Shown here: piece after piece, positions 7,198 to 12,503 of the stretch | How the letters are laid out: each line of letters starts with the position of its first letter | How positions within the stretch are numbered: position 1 is the stretch's first letter | DNA from: Oscillospiraceae bacterium | Lineage (GTDB): Bacteria; Bacillota; Clostridia; Oscillospirales; Oscillospiraceae | Direction: 5' to 3' | Assembly: GCA_904501855.1 (NCBI GenBank) | Contig: CAJGCI010000044.1 | Location: 1 to 12,503, forward strand | Length of the DNA: 12,503 nt | The notes under the pieces: generated by a model | Told to the model about the DNA's origin: nothing | The model's input: only the letters and a program-made list of their open reading frames with translations | The model's database searches: none | Program-made: the position numbers and the translations under genes

Positions 7198-7236
7198 CGG
7201 CCCGGAAGGGATGGAGGAAGAAAACCGTCCGGGCCG
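7198..7236 (-). other. Hairpin downstream of the flavoprotein gene, possible terminator
   Basis: Arms at 7228-7236 and 7198-7206 form a perfect 9-bp G-C-rich stem enclosing a 21-base loop, 15 bases after the flavoprotein stop codon. No U-run follows immediately, although TTTTTT occurs about 27 bases on. It probably marks the transcript end before bceA, with moderate support. Confidence 0.4.
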
Positions 7237-7251
7237 CGCTCCTGTTTCTGA

Positions 7252-7935
7252 TCATACGCCGCGGTTCACGATGGCCGCGTACTGTTCTTCCGGGATCATG
7301 GGGGTCCCGATCTCCTCCAGCAGGGCCGCATCGATGCTGCCGGTGAGGGCATACTGCGTCCCGGCCCGCTTCACCAGTTCCAGTCTCGGTCCGGTCACGT
7401 CGGCCGCCTCCGGGGCGCTGAACATGGGGCTCTCCGGAACGGTCAGGATCGTATGGCCGCCGGGGAAGCTCAGCCGGAACTGCATCACCGCCGGTTCAAA
7501 GTTCTTTTTGCTGTTGGGAAATCCGCAGCCGCAGATCATCAGGTACCGGAGACGGCTGAAATCCGCCTGTTCCACATGCTCATACCGGTCTCCCGCTTTC
7601 CGCATCGCCATGGAAGACAGGGGAAGGGTGCGGTCCAGAAAGGCTTTCAGAGGCGCCGGCATCCCGTAGCAGTACAGCGGGAAGCTGAACAGCAGAAGAT
7701 CGCTGTCCAGGACCTCGTCCAGCAGGGCGCGCATGTCGTCCCCGTGGATGCAGGTGCCGCCGTTATGCATGCAGGAAAAGCAGCCGGTGCAGTATTCGAT
7801 GTGCCGGTCGATGACATGCACCGTGTGCACCTCATGAGGTCCGGCCTGCTGCATTCCGGCCAGAAACGCCCGTGTGATGTGCATGGTGTCGCTGGCGTCC
7901 CTCTTGGGGCTTCCGTTCAGTACCAGTATCTTCAT
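7252..7935 (-). CDS. Flavodoxin-fold NAD(P)H:FMN reductase, iron-sulfur flavoprotein (Isf)-like
   Basis: The 227-aa protein has a flavodoxin-like fold and should bind FMN and carry out electron transfer or quinone/nitro/disulfide reduction in the cytoplasm. The N-terminal MKILVLNGSPKRD gives the phosphate-binding loop (NGSPK, 7-11), and SFPLYCYGMPAPLKAFLDR (84-102) is the second flavin-contact region. Between them C49-x2-C52-x2-C55-x6-C62 matches the compact Cx2Cx2Cx4-7C motif that holds a 4Fe-4S cluster in the Isf family, so an Fe-S centre is plausible. The start is the ATG at 7935 with AAGGAGG 6 bases upstream. It begins 14 bases after the GNAT gene stop, so it is co-transcribed. The physiological partner is unknown. 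Confidence 0.83.
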   Translation of the reverse strand: MKILVLNGSPKRDASDTMHITRAFLAGMQQAGPHEVHTVHVIDRHIEYCTGCFSCMHNGGTCIHGDDMRALLDEVLDSDLLLFSFPLYCYGMPAPLKAFLDRTLPLSSMAMRKAGDRYEHVEQADFSRLRYLMICGCGFPNSKKNFEPAVMQFRLSFPGGHTILTVPESPMFSAPEAADVTGPRLELVKRAGTQYALTGSIDAALLEEIGTPMIPEEQYAAIVNRGV

Positions 7936-7949
7936 GGTGTCCTCCTTCT

Positions 7950-8501
7950 TCAGTCGTCCAGTTCCAGCCGCATGAGCACCAGCTCCTGCCAGCCGGAATC
8001 CCGGGAGCGGAATCCACGGGGGTTCCTGCCGTACTCGGTAAAGCCGGCGCTGCGGTACAGTTCCAGGGCGGCCTCGTTATCCGCCACGACCTCCAGTTCC
8101 AGCTGGGAATAACCGGCCTCCCGGGCGCACCGGATGCAGGCCTCCGTCAGGGCGCGCCCGATGCCGAGGCCCCAGAACTCCTGGTCCACGCTGACGCCGA
8201 AGGTAGCCCGCGGGGCGGTCTTCCAGTATCGTGCCACGGCTTCGATCCCCGCCATTCCCGCCAGAGTGCCGTCCACCTCCGCGATCAGCTCGATCTCTTT
8301 CGGATCCTCCGTTTTCCTCTGCAGATACTCCGACTCCTGCCGGGGCGTGAGGGAGATCTCCTCCGGACGGGAGAGCAGATAGTCCGTCTGTCTGCGGGTG
8401 CGCAGGACGACCTCCAGACAGGCCGGCCCGTCCTCCGACGTTCCGTTCCGGAGGACACAGGGCCTGCCGTCCTTCAGGGTGATGATTTTCTCATATCTCA
8501 T
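7950..8501 (-). CDS. GNAT family N-acetyltransferase
   Basis: The 183-aa protein should transfer an acetyl group from acetyl-CoA to an amine. Acetyl-CoA motif A is QEFWGLGIGRAL (107-118), of the Q/R-x-x-G-x-G/A type, and the C-terminal NEAALELYRSAGFTEYG (142-158) is the usual motif B. The remaining N-terminal part (PCVLRNGTSEDGPACLEVV) follows the normal GNAT first strand and helix. The RimI/PhnO-like order suggests a small-molecule or protein N-acetyltransferase; the substrate is not predictable. The start is the ATG at 8501 with GAGGAAACG upstream, a modest ribosome site. A strong hairpin lies just upstream, before which comes another, unrelated GNAT gene. Confidence 0.85.
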   Translation of the reverse strand: MRYEKIITLKDGRPCVLRNGTSEDGPACLEVVLRTRRQTDYLLSRPEEISLTPRQESEYLQRKTEDPKEIELIAEVDGTLAGMAGIEAVARYWKTAPRATFGVSVDQEFWGLGIGRALTEACIRCAREAGYSQLELEVVADNEAALELYRSAGFTEYGRNPRGFRSRDSGWQELVLMRLELDD

Positions 8502-8521
8502 GGTCGTTTCCTCATTTCTTT

Positions 8522-8557
8522 CGAAAGAGCCGGCGTTTTCGCGGAAAGCGCCGGCTC
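8522..8557 (-). terminator. Hairpin between two GNAT genes: terminator or intercistronic stem-loop
   Basis: Arms at 8549-8557 and 8527-8535 form a 9-bp G-C-rich stem extended by 4 further pairs across one mismatch, with a 3-base loop. On the - strand only TTTC follows. The next ATG is 26 bases on (8501), leaving no room for a separate promoter unless it lies within the hairpin, so read-through is likely. Confidence 0.5.
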
Positions 8558-8576
8558 CGGCTGTCAGTTCACCATC

Positions 8577-9203
8577 TCAGAAGATCTGTCCCGGCAGTCG
8601 CTGTTTCTCCCGGGGAGGGAAGCTCCGGTCGAACTCTTCCACGTCCCTCTCGTCCACATAGTAGCCCGCAGGCGTCTGGTAGACACCGGTGATCCCGTGA
8701 AGATATCCGTCGATGAGCTCCCGGCAGAGAAAGAAGGAATCGTCCGCGCCTTCCGGAAGATCATGATAGCGGATGCCGAAACGGCGGGCGTAGTCAAATC
8801 CGCTCTTTCCGTAGAAGGCGATGCTGCCCTCGAAGAGCACGGCGCCGTAGCCCAGTTCCGCCGCCCGGCGGAGAGAATCGTCCAGCAGCCTCTTTCCGTA
8901 GCCCCGGCGTTTCTTCTCCGGAAGGATCCCGATGGGACCCATGGTGAGCACGGGGATGTCCCGTCCGTCGTCGGCCCGGATCACGGTCTCCATGAACATG
9001 TTCTGTCCGATGAGCCTTCCGTCCTGCTCCATGACGAGGTCCAGCTCCTTTACAAAGGCCGGATCGCTGCGGAGCACGTGGATCACGTAGTGCTCGAAGC
9101 ACCCCGGCCGGTAGACGTTCCAGAACGCGTCGCGCACCAGTTCCTCCACGGCACGGTAGTCCTCTTTCTTCTCCTGACGAATGATGATGTCATGCTGATT
9201 CAT
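8577..9203 (-). CDS. GNAT family N-acetyltransferase, YhbS-like
   Basis: The 208-aa predicted cytoplasmic N-acetyltransferase (COG3153-like) has acetyl-CoA motif A GILPEKKRRGYGKRLLDDSL (92-111), preceded by VLTMGPIGI on the central strand, and motif B ELGYGAVLFEGSIAFYGKSGF (116-136). The C-terminal extension with PEGADDSFFLCREL resembles YhbS-type proteins. The start is the ATG at 9203, where AGGAGGT lies 6 bases upstream, the best ribosome site in the window; the frame extends upstream to 9290 but without such a site. It is first in a block with a second GNAT and the Isf-like flavoprotein. The substrate is unknown. The 166 bases upstream hold two hairpins and a possible short leader peptide. 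Confidence 0.85.
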   Translation of the reverse strand: MNQHDIIIRQEKKEDYRAVEELVRDAFWNVYRPGCFEHYVIHVLRSDPAFVKELDLVMEQDGRLIGQNMFMETVIRADDGRDIPVLTMGPIGILPEKKRRGYGKRLLDDSLRRAAELGYGAVLFEGSIAFYGKSGFDYARRFGIRYHDLPEGADDSFFLCRELIDGYLHGITGVYQTPAGYYVDERDVEEFDRSFPPREKQRLPGQIF

Positions 9204-9244
9204 TGTTTTACCTCCTGAAAATTGCTGACTCAATTGCCTGATGG

Positions 9245-9278
9245 CGGGAGGACTGTTCCGTTGCCGGCAGACCTCCCG
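9245..9278 (-). other. Stem-loop in the leader of the YhbS-like gene
   Basis: CGGGAGG and CCTCCCG pair to give a 7-bp outer stem; inside it CCG-GCAA-CGG (- strand) forms a small GCAA-capped stem. It lies 41 bases before the ATG at 9203. It matches no riboswitch class that I recognise. Confidence 0.35.
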
Positions 9279-9279
9279 G

Positions 9280-9315
9280 TCAGCCCGCAATCTCCAGTGT
9301 TCCGTACTTTTTCAA
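9280..9315 (-). CDS. Possible 11-codon leader ORF (TTG start)
   Basis: AAAGGAG is followed 9 bases later by a TTG that opens an 11-residue frame (MKKYGTLEIAG) ending in TGA. It lies between the DUF3795 stop and the YhbS-like GNAT start, and its stop codon is next to the leader stem-loop at 9245-9278. This arrangement would suit a translated leader peptide, but such short frames with a rare start codon also occur by chance. Low confidence. Confidence 0.2.
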   Translation of the reverse strand: MKKYGTLEIAG

Positions 9316-9340
9316 AAAGCACTCTCCTTTGTGATTATTT

Positions 9341-9361
9341 CATCGGCCCGAAGGCCGGATG
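9341..9361. other. Stem-loop after the DUF3795 gene, weak terminator candidate
   Basis: On the - strand CATCCGGCC and GGCCGATG pair (8 bp, one bulged C) around a TTCG loop closed by C-G, an especially stable tetraloop. It lies 8 bases after the DUF3795 stop codon. The run of five Ts is on the + strand side, so as a - strand terminator it lacks a U-tract; it may mark the 3' end of the six-gene transcript by other means. Confidence 0.4.
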
Positions 9362-9369
9362 TTTTTCCG

Positions 9370-9729
9370 TTACGGCCGGTGGTTCCGGCTTCCCGCGGCG
9401 TCGGTCAGACGCTTCCGCGCCTCGTCGTTATTCTTAAGGATCATACCCACCTTCTCACAGGTGAGCATCTCTCCGCAGCCGCCGCAGGTGGAGACGCCTT
9501 TCTCCAGGGCGCACTGACGGATGGGACACAGGGATTCGCAGTAGGGCGTTTTCCGCCCGTTCATCCGGCATCCGTCGCAGAAGATCATGTCCGGTGTGAT
9601 GGGCACACCGTTGAGCTCCGACCAGAGCTTCGCCACCTTCTCCCGCAGGGCGTCGTCGTTGTTTGCCGTTGCGATGCGGGCGTCACAGCCCTCGCAGTCC
9701 AGCCCGCAGTATGCAATATAGTCGTTCAT
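9370..9729 (-). CDS. DUF3795 cysteine-rich protein
   Basis: The 119-aa protein opens with MNDYIAYCGLDCEGCDARIAT, the signature of DUF3795 (PF12675), a small Cys-rich family common in anaerobes and thought to bind zinc or another metal. Cysteines seen are C8, C12, C15 in the N-terminal CGLDCEGC group, then CDGC, CESLCPIRQC and CGGCGEMLTC, in all at least a dozen in paired motifs. There is no signal peptide. The start is the ATG at 9729 with AGGAGG 7 bases upstream; it overlaps the isochorismatase stop codon by ATGA. It is the last gene of the six-gene cluster. No biochemical role is established for the family. Confidence 0.88.
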   Translation of the reverse strand: MNDYIAYCGLDCEGCDARIATANNDDALREKVAKLWSELNGVPITPDMIFCDGCRMNGRKTPYCESLCPIRQCALEKGVSTCGGCGEMLTCEKVGMILKNNDEARKRLTDAAGSRNHRP

Positions 9730-10244
9730 GACGGTTCCTCCTGTACGTTTGATCGTCTCCGGTACTCCTCCAGTGTTTTGACCTCGCAGCCTTTGGATGC
9801 ATAATAGTCCAGCATCTCCGGGATCTTTTTCAGGTCATAGCTGGTGACGCAGTCGGAGATGACGTGCACCGTATATCCTGCCCGGACCATGTTGTAGCCG
9901 GTGGATTTCACGCAGGCGGTGGCATCGGCACCGGTGAGATAGAACTCGGTGATGCCGTTGGTGCGGATGTAATCCGAGAAGGCCTCGCTGGTCAGCGCGC
10001 TGGCCTTCGTCTTGACGAAAACAAGATCCGACGCCATCTTCAGTTCCGGCACGAGCTCGGCTCCCTTTGTGCCCGGCTTGAACGTACGCGTCCCGGCGGA
10101 CAGATTGTTGTGCTGGATATACAGGACCTCCATGCCGGACTCCGCCGCCCAGTCGATGGCGGAATTCAGCCGGTGGATGATGTCCCGGTAGTGTTTCGTG
10201 ATGTCATTCTGAATGTCGATGACCACAAGTGCTTTTCTGCTCAT
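9726..10244 (-). CDS. Isochorismatase-family cysteine hydrolase
   Basis: The 172-aa cytoplasmic hydrolase belongs to the nicotinamidase/isochorismatase fold. N-terminal ALVVIDIQNDI gives catalytic Asp10, VKTKASAL (77-84) gives Lys78 and LTGADATACVKSTGYNMV (103-120) gives nucleophile Cys111 after the cis-peptide region, so the Asp-Lys-Cys triad is complete. Length fits single-domain members, which act on amides such as nicotinamide, ureas or carbamoyl compounds; the nicotinamidase metal-site residues are not clear, so the substrate stays open. The start is the ATG at 10244, where GGAGG lies 4 bases upstream; upstream in-frame sequence only shadows the DUF998 gene. ATGA overlaps join it to the genes on both sides, DUF998 before and DUF3795 after. 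Confidence 0.88.
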   Translation of the reverse strand: MSRKALVVIDIQNDITKHYRDIIHRLNSAIDWAAESGMEVLYIQHNNLSAGTRTFKPGTKGAELVPELKMASDLVFVKTKASALTSEAFSDYIRTNGITEFYLTGADATACVKSTGYNMVRAGYTVHVISDCVTSYDLKKIPEMLDYYASKGCEVKTLEEYRRRSNVQEEPS

Positions 10245-10894
10245 GTTTCCTCCAGTCCCGCAGATCCCCGGAAGAGATCCCAGCCCAGTACCGCGTTGAA
10301 TCCCACGGCGGCAAAGACGCTGCACCGTTCCGCAATACCGAAATACCGCGGCGGGACCGTGCCGGTGCCGATGGAACCGGCCGTCATCATGATCAGCGCC
10401 AGAGCCGCCCAGATCCCGAGCTTCCGTTCCGTCCGATGCCGGCATCCCGCAACGGTCAGCAGGACCAGGGATACCACGGACAGGATCACCACCGCCGCCG
10501 TCACGGCCAGGTGCATCCCTTCGGAAAAGGAACCGATCTCCGTTCCGGCATCCGCCAGGGGAAACATGCCGTATCCGACGGCGGAGATCCAGGTCATGAG
10601 GGTGAACAGACCGATCCCGGTCCGGAACAGGCGGGATCCGGCGCGGCTCTCTGCCGCATACAACCAGACGCAGGTGGCGCAGACCACGCTGCAGATATCA
10701 TAGGGAGCCGCCAGCCTTGCCCAGAGCATCCGGGAAGGTGCCTGCTGCGCCGACAGGTCGCTCACCGCCTGGGCCATCCAGTCGTAGCCGGGATAGGCCA
10801 GGGGGGAGAGGACCACCGCTGCCGTGTAGGAGAGCAACGCCAGGATCCCCGTCAGCCCCAGCCGGCGGAGTGTTTTTCTGCCGGCCCCCGTCAT
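10241..10894 (-). CDS. DUF998 family six-helix membrane protein
   Basis: The 217-aa protein has six hydrophobic segments at about 14-34, 60-81, 93-113, 127-150, 158-178 and 189-208, so it is an integral membrane protein. After helix 1 comes PGYDWMAQAVSDLSAQ (35-50), the hallmark of DUF998 (PF06197), a family of unknown function. Polar residues inside helices 3-4 (GYGMFPLADAGTE) are also family-like. The start is the ATG at 10894, overlapping the stop of the small upstream gene (ATGA); the ribosome site is poor (AAGGA), so translation probably relies on coupling. The frame continues upstream, but that region is the other frame of the small gene. The next gene, isochorismatase-like, overlaps its stop. 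Confidence 0.85.
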   Translation of the reverse strand: MTGAGRKTLRRLGLTGILALLSYTAAVVLSPLAYPGYDWMAQAVSDLSAQQAPSRMLWARLAAPYDICSVVCATCVWLYAAESRAGSRLFRTGIGLFTLMTWISAVGYGMFPLADAGTEIGSFSEGMHLAVTAAVVILSVVSLVLLTVAGCRHRTERKLGIWAALALIMMTAGSIGTGTVPPRYFGIAERCSVFAAVGFNAVLGWDLFRGSAGLEET

Positions 10895-11088
10895 TCTGTT
10901 TCGTCCTTCGGCTGCGGCGCGTCCCCGTCGTTCTTCCGGAACTTCCGGGATGCGCCGAGCATCACGGCTCCGGCGCCCATACAGATCGCGCCGTGAATGA
11001 AGTGTTCGTCCACGATCAGAAACGTGGCAGCGCAGAAGAGGAATACTGCCGCCAGTCCGATCCATCGTTTCCATTTATGTTTCATCAT
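10891..11088 (-). CDS. Small two-helix membrane protein (65 aa)
   Basis: The 65-aa protein has a basic N-terminus (MMKHKWKRW), a first hydrophobic helix at about 10-26, a short polar turn (DEHF), a second helix at about 31-46 and a charged tail ending KDETE. It is thus a hairpin membrane protein with both ends in the cytoplasm. No family is recognised. Translation is supported by GGAGAG 4-5 bases before the ATG at 11088 (a second ATG follows directly at 11085), by its position 21 bases after the S41 peptidase stop and by the ATGA overlap with the DUF998 gene. Function is unknown; it could assist the DUF998 protein, which is inference from position only. Confidence 0.7.
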   Translation of the reverse strand: MMKHKWKRWIGLAAVFLFCAATFLIVDEHFIHGAICMGAGAVMLGASRKFRKNDGDAPQPKDETE

Positions 11089-11109
11089 GATCTCTCCGTT
11101 CTGTGTCTT

Positions 11110-12054
11110 TCAGCTGTTCTGCAGGATCCATGCCGCGGCATCCTCCGCCGGCCGGTCCGTGACCACATCCGGCGGGATGGGATCCTCACAGTAGATCCGG
11201 CCGGTACGGTCCACGTCGGAGCCGATGGTCAGCTGGATCCGGGCCCCGTCGTACAGGGTGCGCACGTTGTTGACGCTGCAGTATCCCGCGGTATCGCTGC
11301 CGAAAAAGCGCACATGGTCCATGCCCTTGAAGCACAGTAGCACCGCTTCTCCGGAACTGGCGGTCATCCCGTTCTGGAGCACCGCCACGGGAACGCTGAG
11401 CTTTTCCAGATCTTCCACTTCCGTCCGGGATCCTCCGCCGGCGACCACGCCGCCGGACAGGGTCACGTCCTGCCGCGATCCCGCGACATCGAACTGAAGC
11501 ACCGTTCCGTCGTCAAGCAGGGGAGACACCGCGGCCACCATGGGCCCCATGTCGCCTCCCGTGTTGTCCCGCAGGTCCAGGATTACGCCCCGGATCTCAT
11601 CCCGGCGGTCCCGCAGGACCGTCAGCACGGCCGCAGTGTAGGCTTCGCTCTTTCCGCTGTTCATGGTACAGGGGGGAAGGCGCAGGGTGAGGATGCCGTC
11701 ATCCAGGCTGCATTCCGGCAGGGTCTGTTCCCGGAGTTCCTCCTTCACCGTCTCCGGTGTCCGGAGGGAGGAGTGCTTGCCGCCTGCCGCCTTCAGGGCC
11801 TCCCGGATGACGGGGTACGTCTCCTCATAGCTTCTGCAGTCCGCCGCCTTTTTCATCGCGGCGGCTCTCGCAGCGCTCCATTCCCCGCCCCCGGCATAGA
11901 TACCCTGGTCCGCGAAGGACATGGCCTGGGCAGCATATTGCTTCGGCGTGGGTGGGATCATATAGAGCCCGAAAGAGGGACCATACCGCAGTACAAGGGC
12001 GGCCGCTGCCGCCAGGATCAACGCGAGGAACAGGATCTTCGTTCCTTTCCTCAT
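11110..12054 (-). CDS. Membrane-anchored S41 family peptidase without PDZ domain
   Basis: The 314-aa protein has N-terminal MRKGTKILFLALILAAAAALVL, a signal-anchor helix with no clear cleavage site, so the catalytic part should lie outside the membrane. The S41 (tail-specific protease) core includes GVILDLRDNTGGDMGPMV (156-173) and VAVLQNGMTASSGEAVLL (223-240), where Ser233 in T-A-S-S-G-E is the likely nucleophile, followed by FFGSDTAGYCSVNN (250-263). No PDZ domain is present, and the lysine base of CtpA-type enzymes is not evident in the FGSDTAGY stretch, as in PDZ-less relatives; activity is likely but not assured. The start is the ATG at 12054 with GGAGG 9 bases upstream; it overlaps the upstream GNAT stop (ATGA). 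The target is unknown. Confidence 0.83.
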   Translation of the reverse strand: MRKGTKILFLALILAAAAALVLRYGPSFGLYMIPPTPKQYAAQAMSFADQGIYAGGGEWSAARAAAMKKAADCRSYEETYPVIREALKAAGGKHSSLRTPETVKEELREQTLPECSLDDGILTLRLPPCTMNSGKSEAYTAAVLTVLRDRRDEIRGVILDLRDNTGGDMGPMVAAVSPLLDDGTVLQFDVAGSRQDVTLSGGVVAGGGSRTEVEDLEKLSVPVAVLQNGMTASSGEAVLLCFKGMDHVRFFGSDTAGYCSVNNVRTLYDGARIQLTIGSDVDRTGRIYCEDPIPPDVVTDRPAEDAAAWILQNS

Positions 12055-12503
12055 GGCCGGATCCCTCCGCTGCCGGCTTCCCATTCTTCTCTCGTCAGCC
12101 GGCTGATATGCTCCGTGCGGATGTCGTCCGTCTGCTTCCAGCGGATATCCCGGCAGGTGTGGTGGTACCGGAATCCGCATTTTTCCTGTACGCGGCGGGA
12201 CTGTTCGTTGCCGTCGAAGTACCCGCACCACAGGGTGGTGAGGCCGGTATCGGCAAAGGCGTGCCGGATCAGTTCCCGCACCGCCTCCGGGATCAGTCCC
12301 TGTCCCCAGAAGGGGACACCGATCCAGTAGCCGATCTCCCCCTCGTCCTCCGGGAGCACCAGATTGCTCCGTGCTCCCGCGGTCAGGCCCACGCAGCCCA
12401 CGGGACGGTCGTCCCCTCTGCGGCATACGGCGTAGGTCTCCGGTGCCGACAGCACGGTGCGGATGATCTCCCGGCTGTTCTCCACGCTGGTATGCACGGG
12501 CCA
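12051..12503 (-). CDS. GNAT N-acetyltransferase, RimJ/RimL-like (5' end outside window)
   Basis: The frame is open to the right edge of the window, so the N-terminus is missing; 150 residues are seen. The visible start, WPVHTSVENSREIIR, corresponds to the region after the first GNAT strand in RimJ/RimL-type proteins. EGEIGYWIGVPFWGQGLIPEAVRELIRHAF is the beta4 strand and acetyl-CoA motif A (W-G-Q-G-L), and GNEQSRRVQEKCGFRYH is motif B. This order is typical of RimJ/RimL-like acetyltransferases acting on N-termini, antibiotics or small amines. Its stop codon overlaps the S41 peptidase start (ATGA), so the two are co-translated. The ATG/GTG candidates inside the window are internal. Confidence 0.85.
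   Translation of the reverse strand, partial: WPVHTSVENSREIIRTVLSAPETYAVCRRGDDRPVGCVGLTAGARSNLVLPEDEGEIGYWIGVPFWGQGLIPEAVRELIRHAFADTGLTTLWCGYFDGNEQSRRVQEKCGFRYHHTCRDIRWKQTDDIRTEHISRLTREEWEAGSGGIRP

Noticed and set aside
4316..7236. Hairpins at both edges of the bceAB block as ends of a mobile element
   Set aside because: The two hairpins do not match each other, no target-site duplication is visible and there is no transposase or integrase gene.
8577..9290. Longer N-terminus for the YhbS-like GNAT (start at 9290)
   Set aside because: The ATG at 9203 has AGGAGGT at ideal spacing, and the extra 29 residues do not resemble GNAT sequence.
9204..9369. T-box or known riboswitch in the leader of the YhbS-like GNAT gene
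   Set aside because: No T-box sequence or other conserved riboswitch core could be recognised by eye; only simple stems are seen.
1..12503. tRNA, rRNA, CRISPR array, insertion sequence or phage gene
   Set aside because: Nothing on either strand resembled these; intergenic gaps are short and fully described by promoters, hairpins and ribosome sites.
7950..12503. Three GNAT genes as recent duplicates
   Set aside because: Their sequences share only general GNAT motifs and differ in length and subfamily.

Overview
The window is a stretch of a GC-rich bacterial chromosome. It fits an anaerobic member of the Bacillota (Clostridia-like), because it combines strong AGGAGG-type ribosome binding sites, a BceAB-type ABC transporter, DUF1015, DUF3795 and DUF998 proteins, ferredoxin-like and Isf-like Fe-S proteins, and small hydrophobic proteins. 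No RNA gene, transposase, phage gene or CRISPR array was seen. The genus cannot be named from this sequence alone.

Layout. Only the first gene is on the + strand: the 3' end of a DUF1015 gene (1-484). It converges on a 4Fe-4S dicluster protein gene, and two terminators lie between them. The rest of the window is on the - strand and falls into transcription blocks, listed here in the direction of transcription from the right edge. (a) A tightly packed six-gene cluster (12503 to 9370): GNAT acetyltransferase (cut by the window edge), membrane-anchored S41 peptidase, 65-aa two-helix membrane protein, DUF998 membrane protein, isochorismatase-family hydrolase and DUF3795 Cys-rich protein. Four of its five junctions are 4-base ATGA overlaps. 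(b) After a 166-base leader-like gap, a run of two GNAT acetyltransferases and an Isf-like flavoprotein (9203 to 7252). (c) A BceAB-type ABC transporter, ATPase then permease (7142 to 4351), clearly lower in GC than its surroundings. (d) A TIGR00027/LCM-type SAM methyltransferase and a four-helix membrane protein (4297 to 2855). (e) A rhodanese and an alpha/beta hydrolase with their own promoter (2756 to 1595). (f) The ferredoxin-like gene with a good sigma-A promoter (1454 to 606).

Functions. Most genes look like accessory or housekeeping enzymes of small-molecule metabolism: acyl transfer, redox, hydrolysis, sulfur transfer and methyl transfer. The transporter is of the type used for resistance to cell-wall-active peptides, but no two-component system of the usual partner type is present here. 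No clearly novel multi-gene system can be claimed. The points most worth a second look are the composition shift over bceAB, the extra cysteine motifs in two redox proteins, a terminator-like hairpin that touches a promoter -10 box, and the six-gene coupled cluster with its structured downstream leader.
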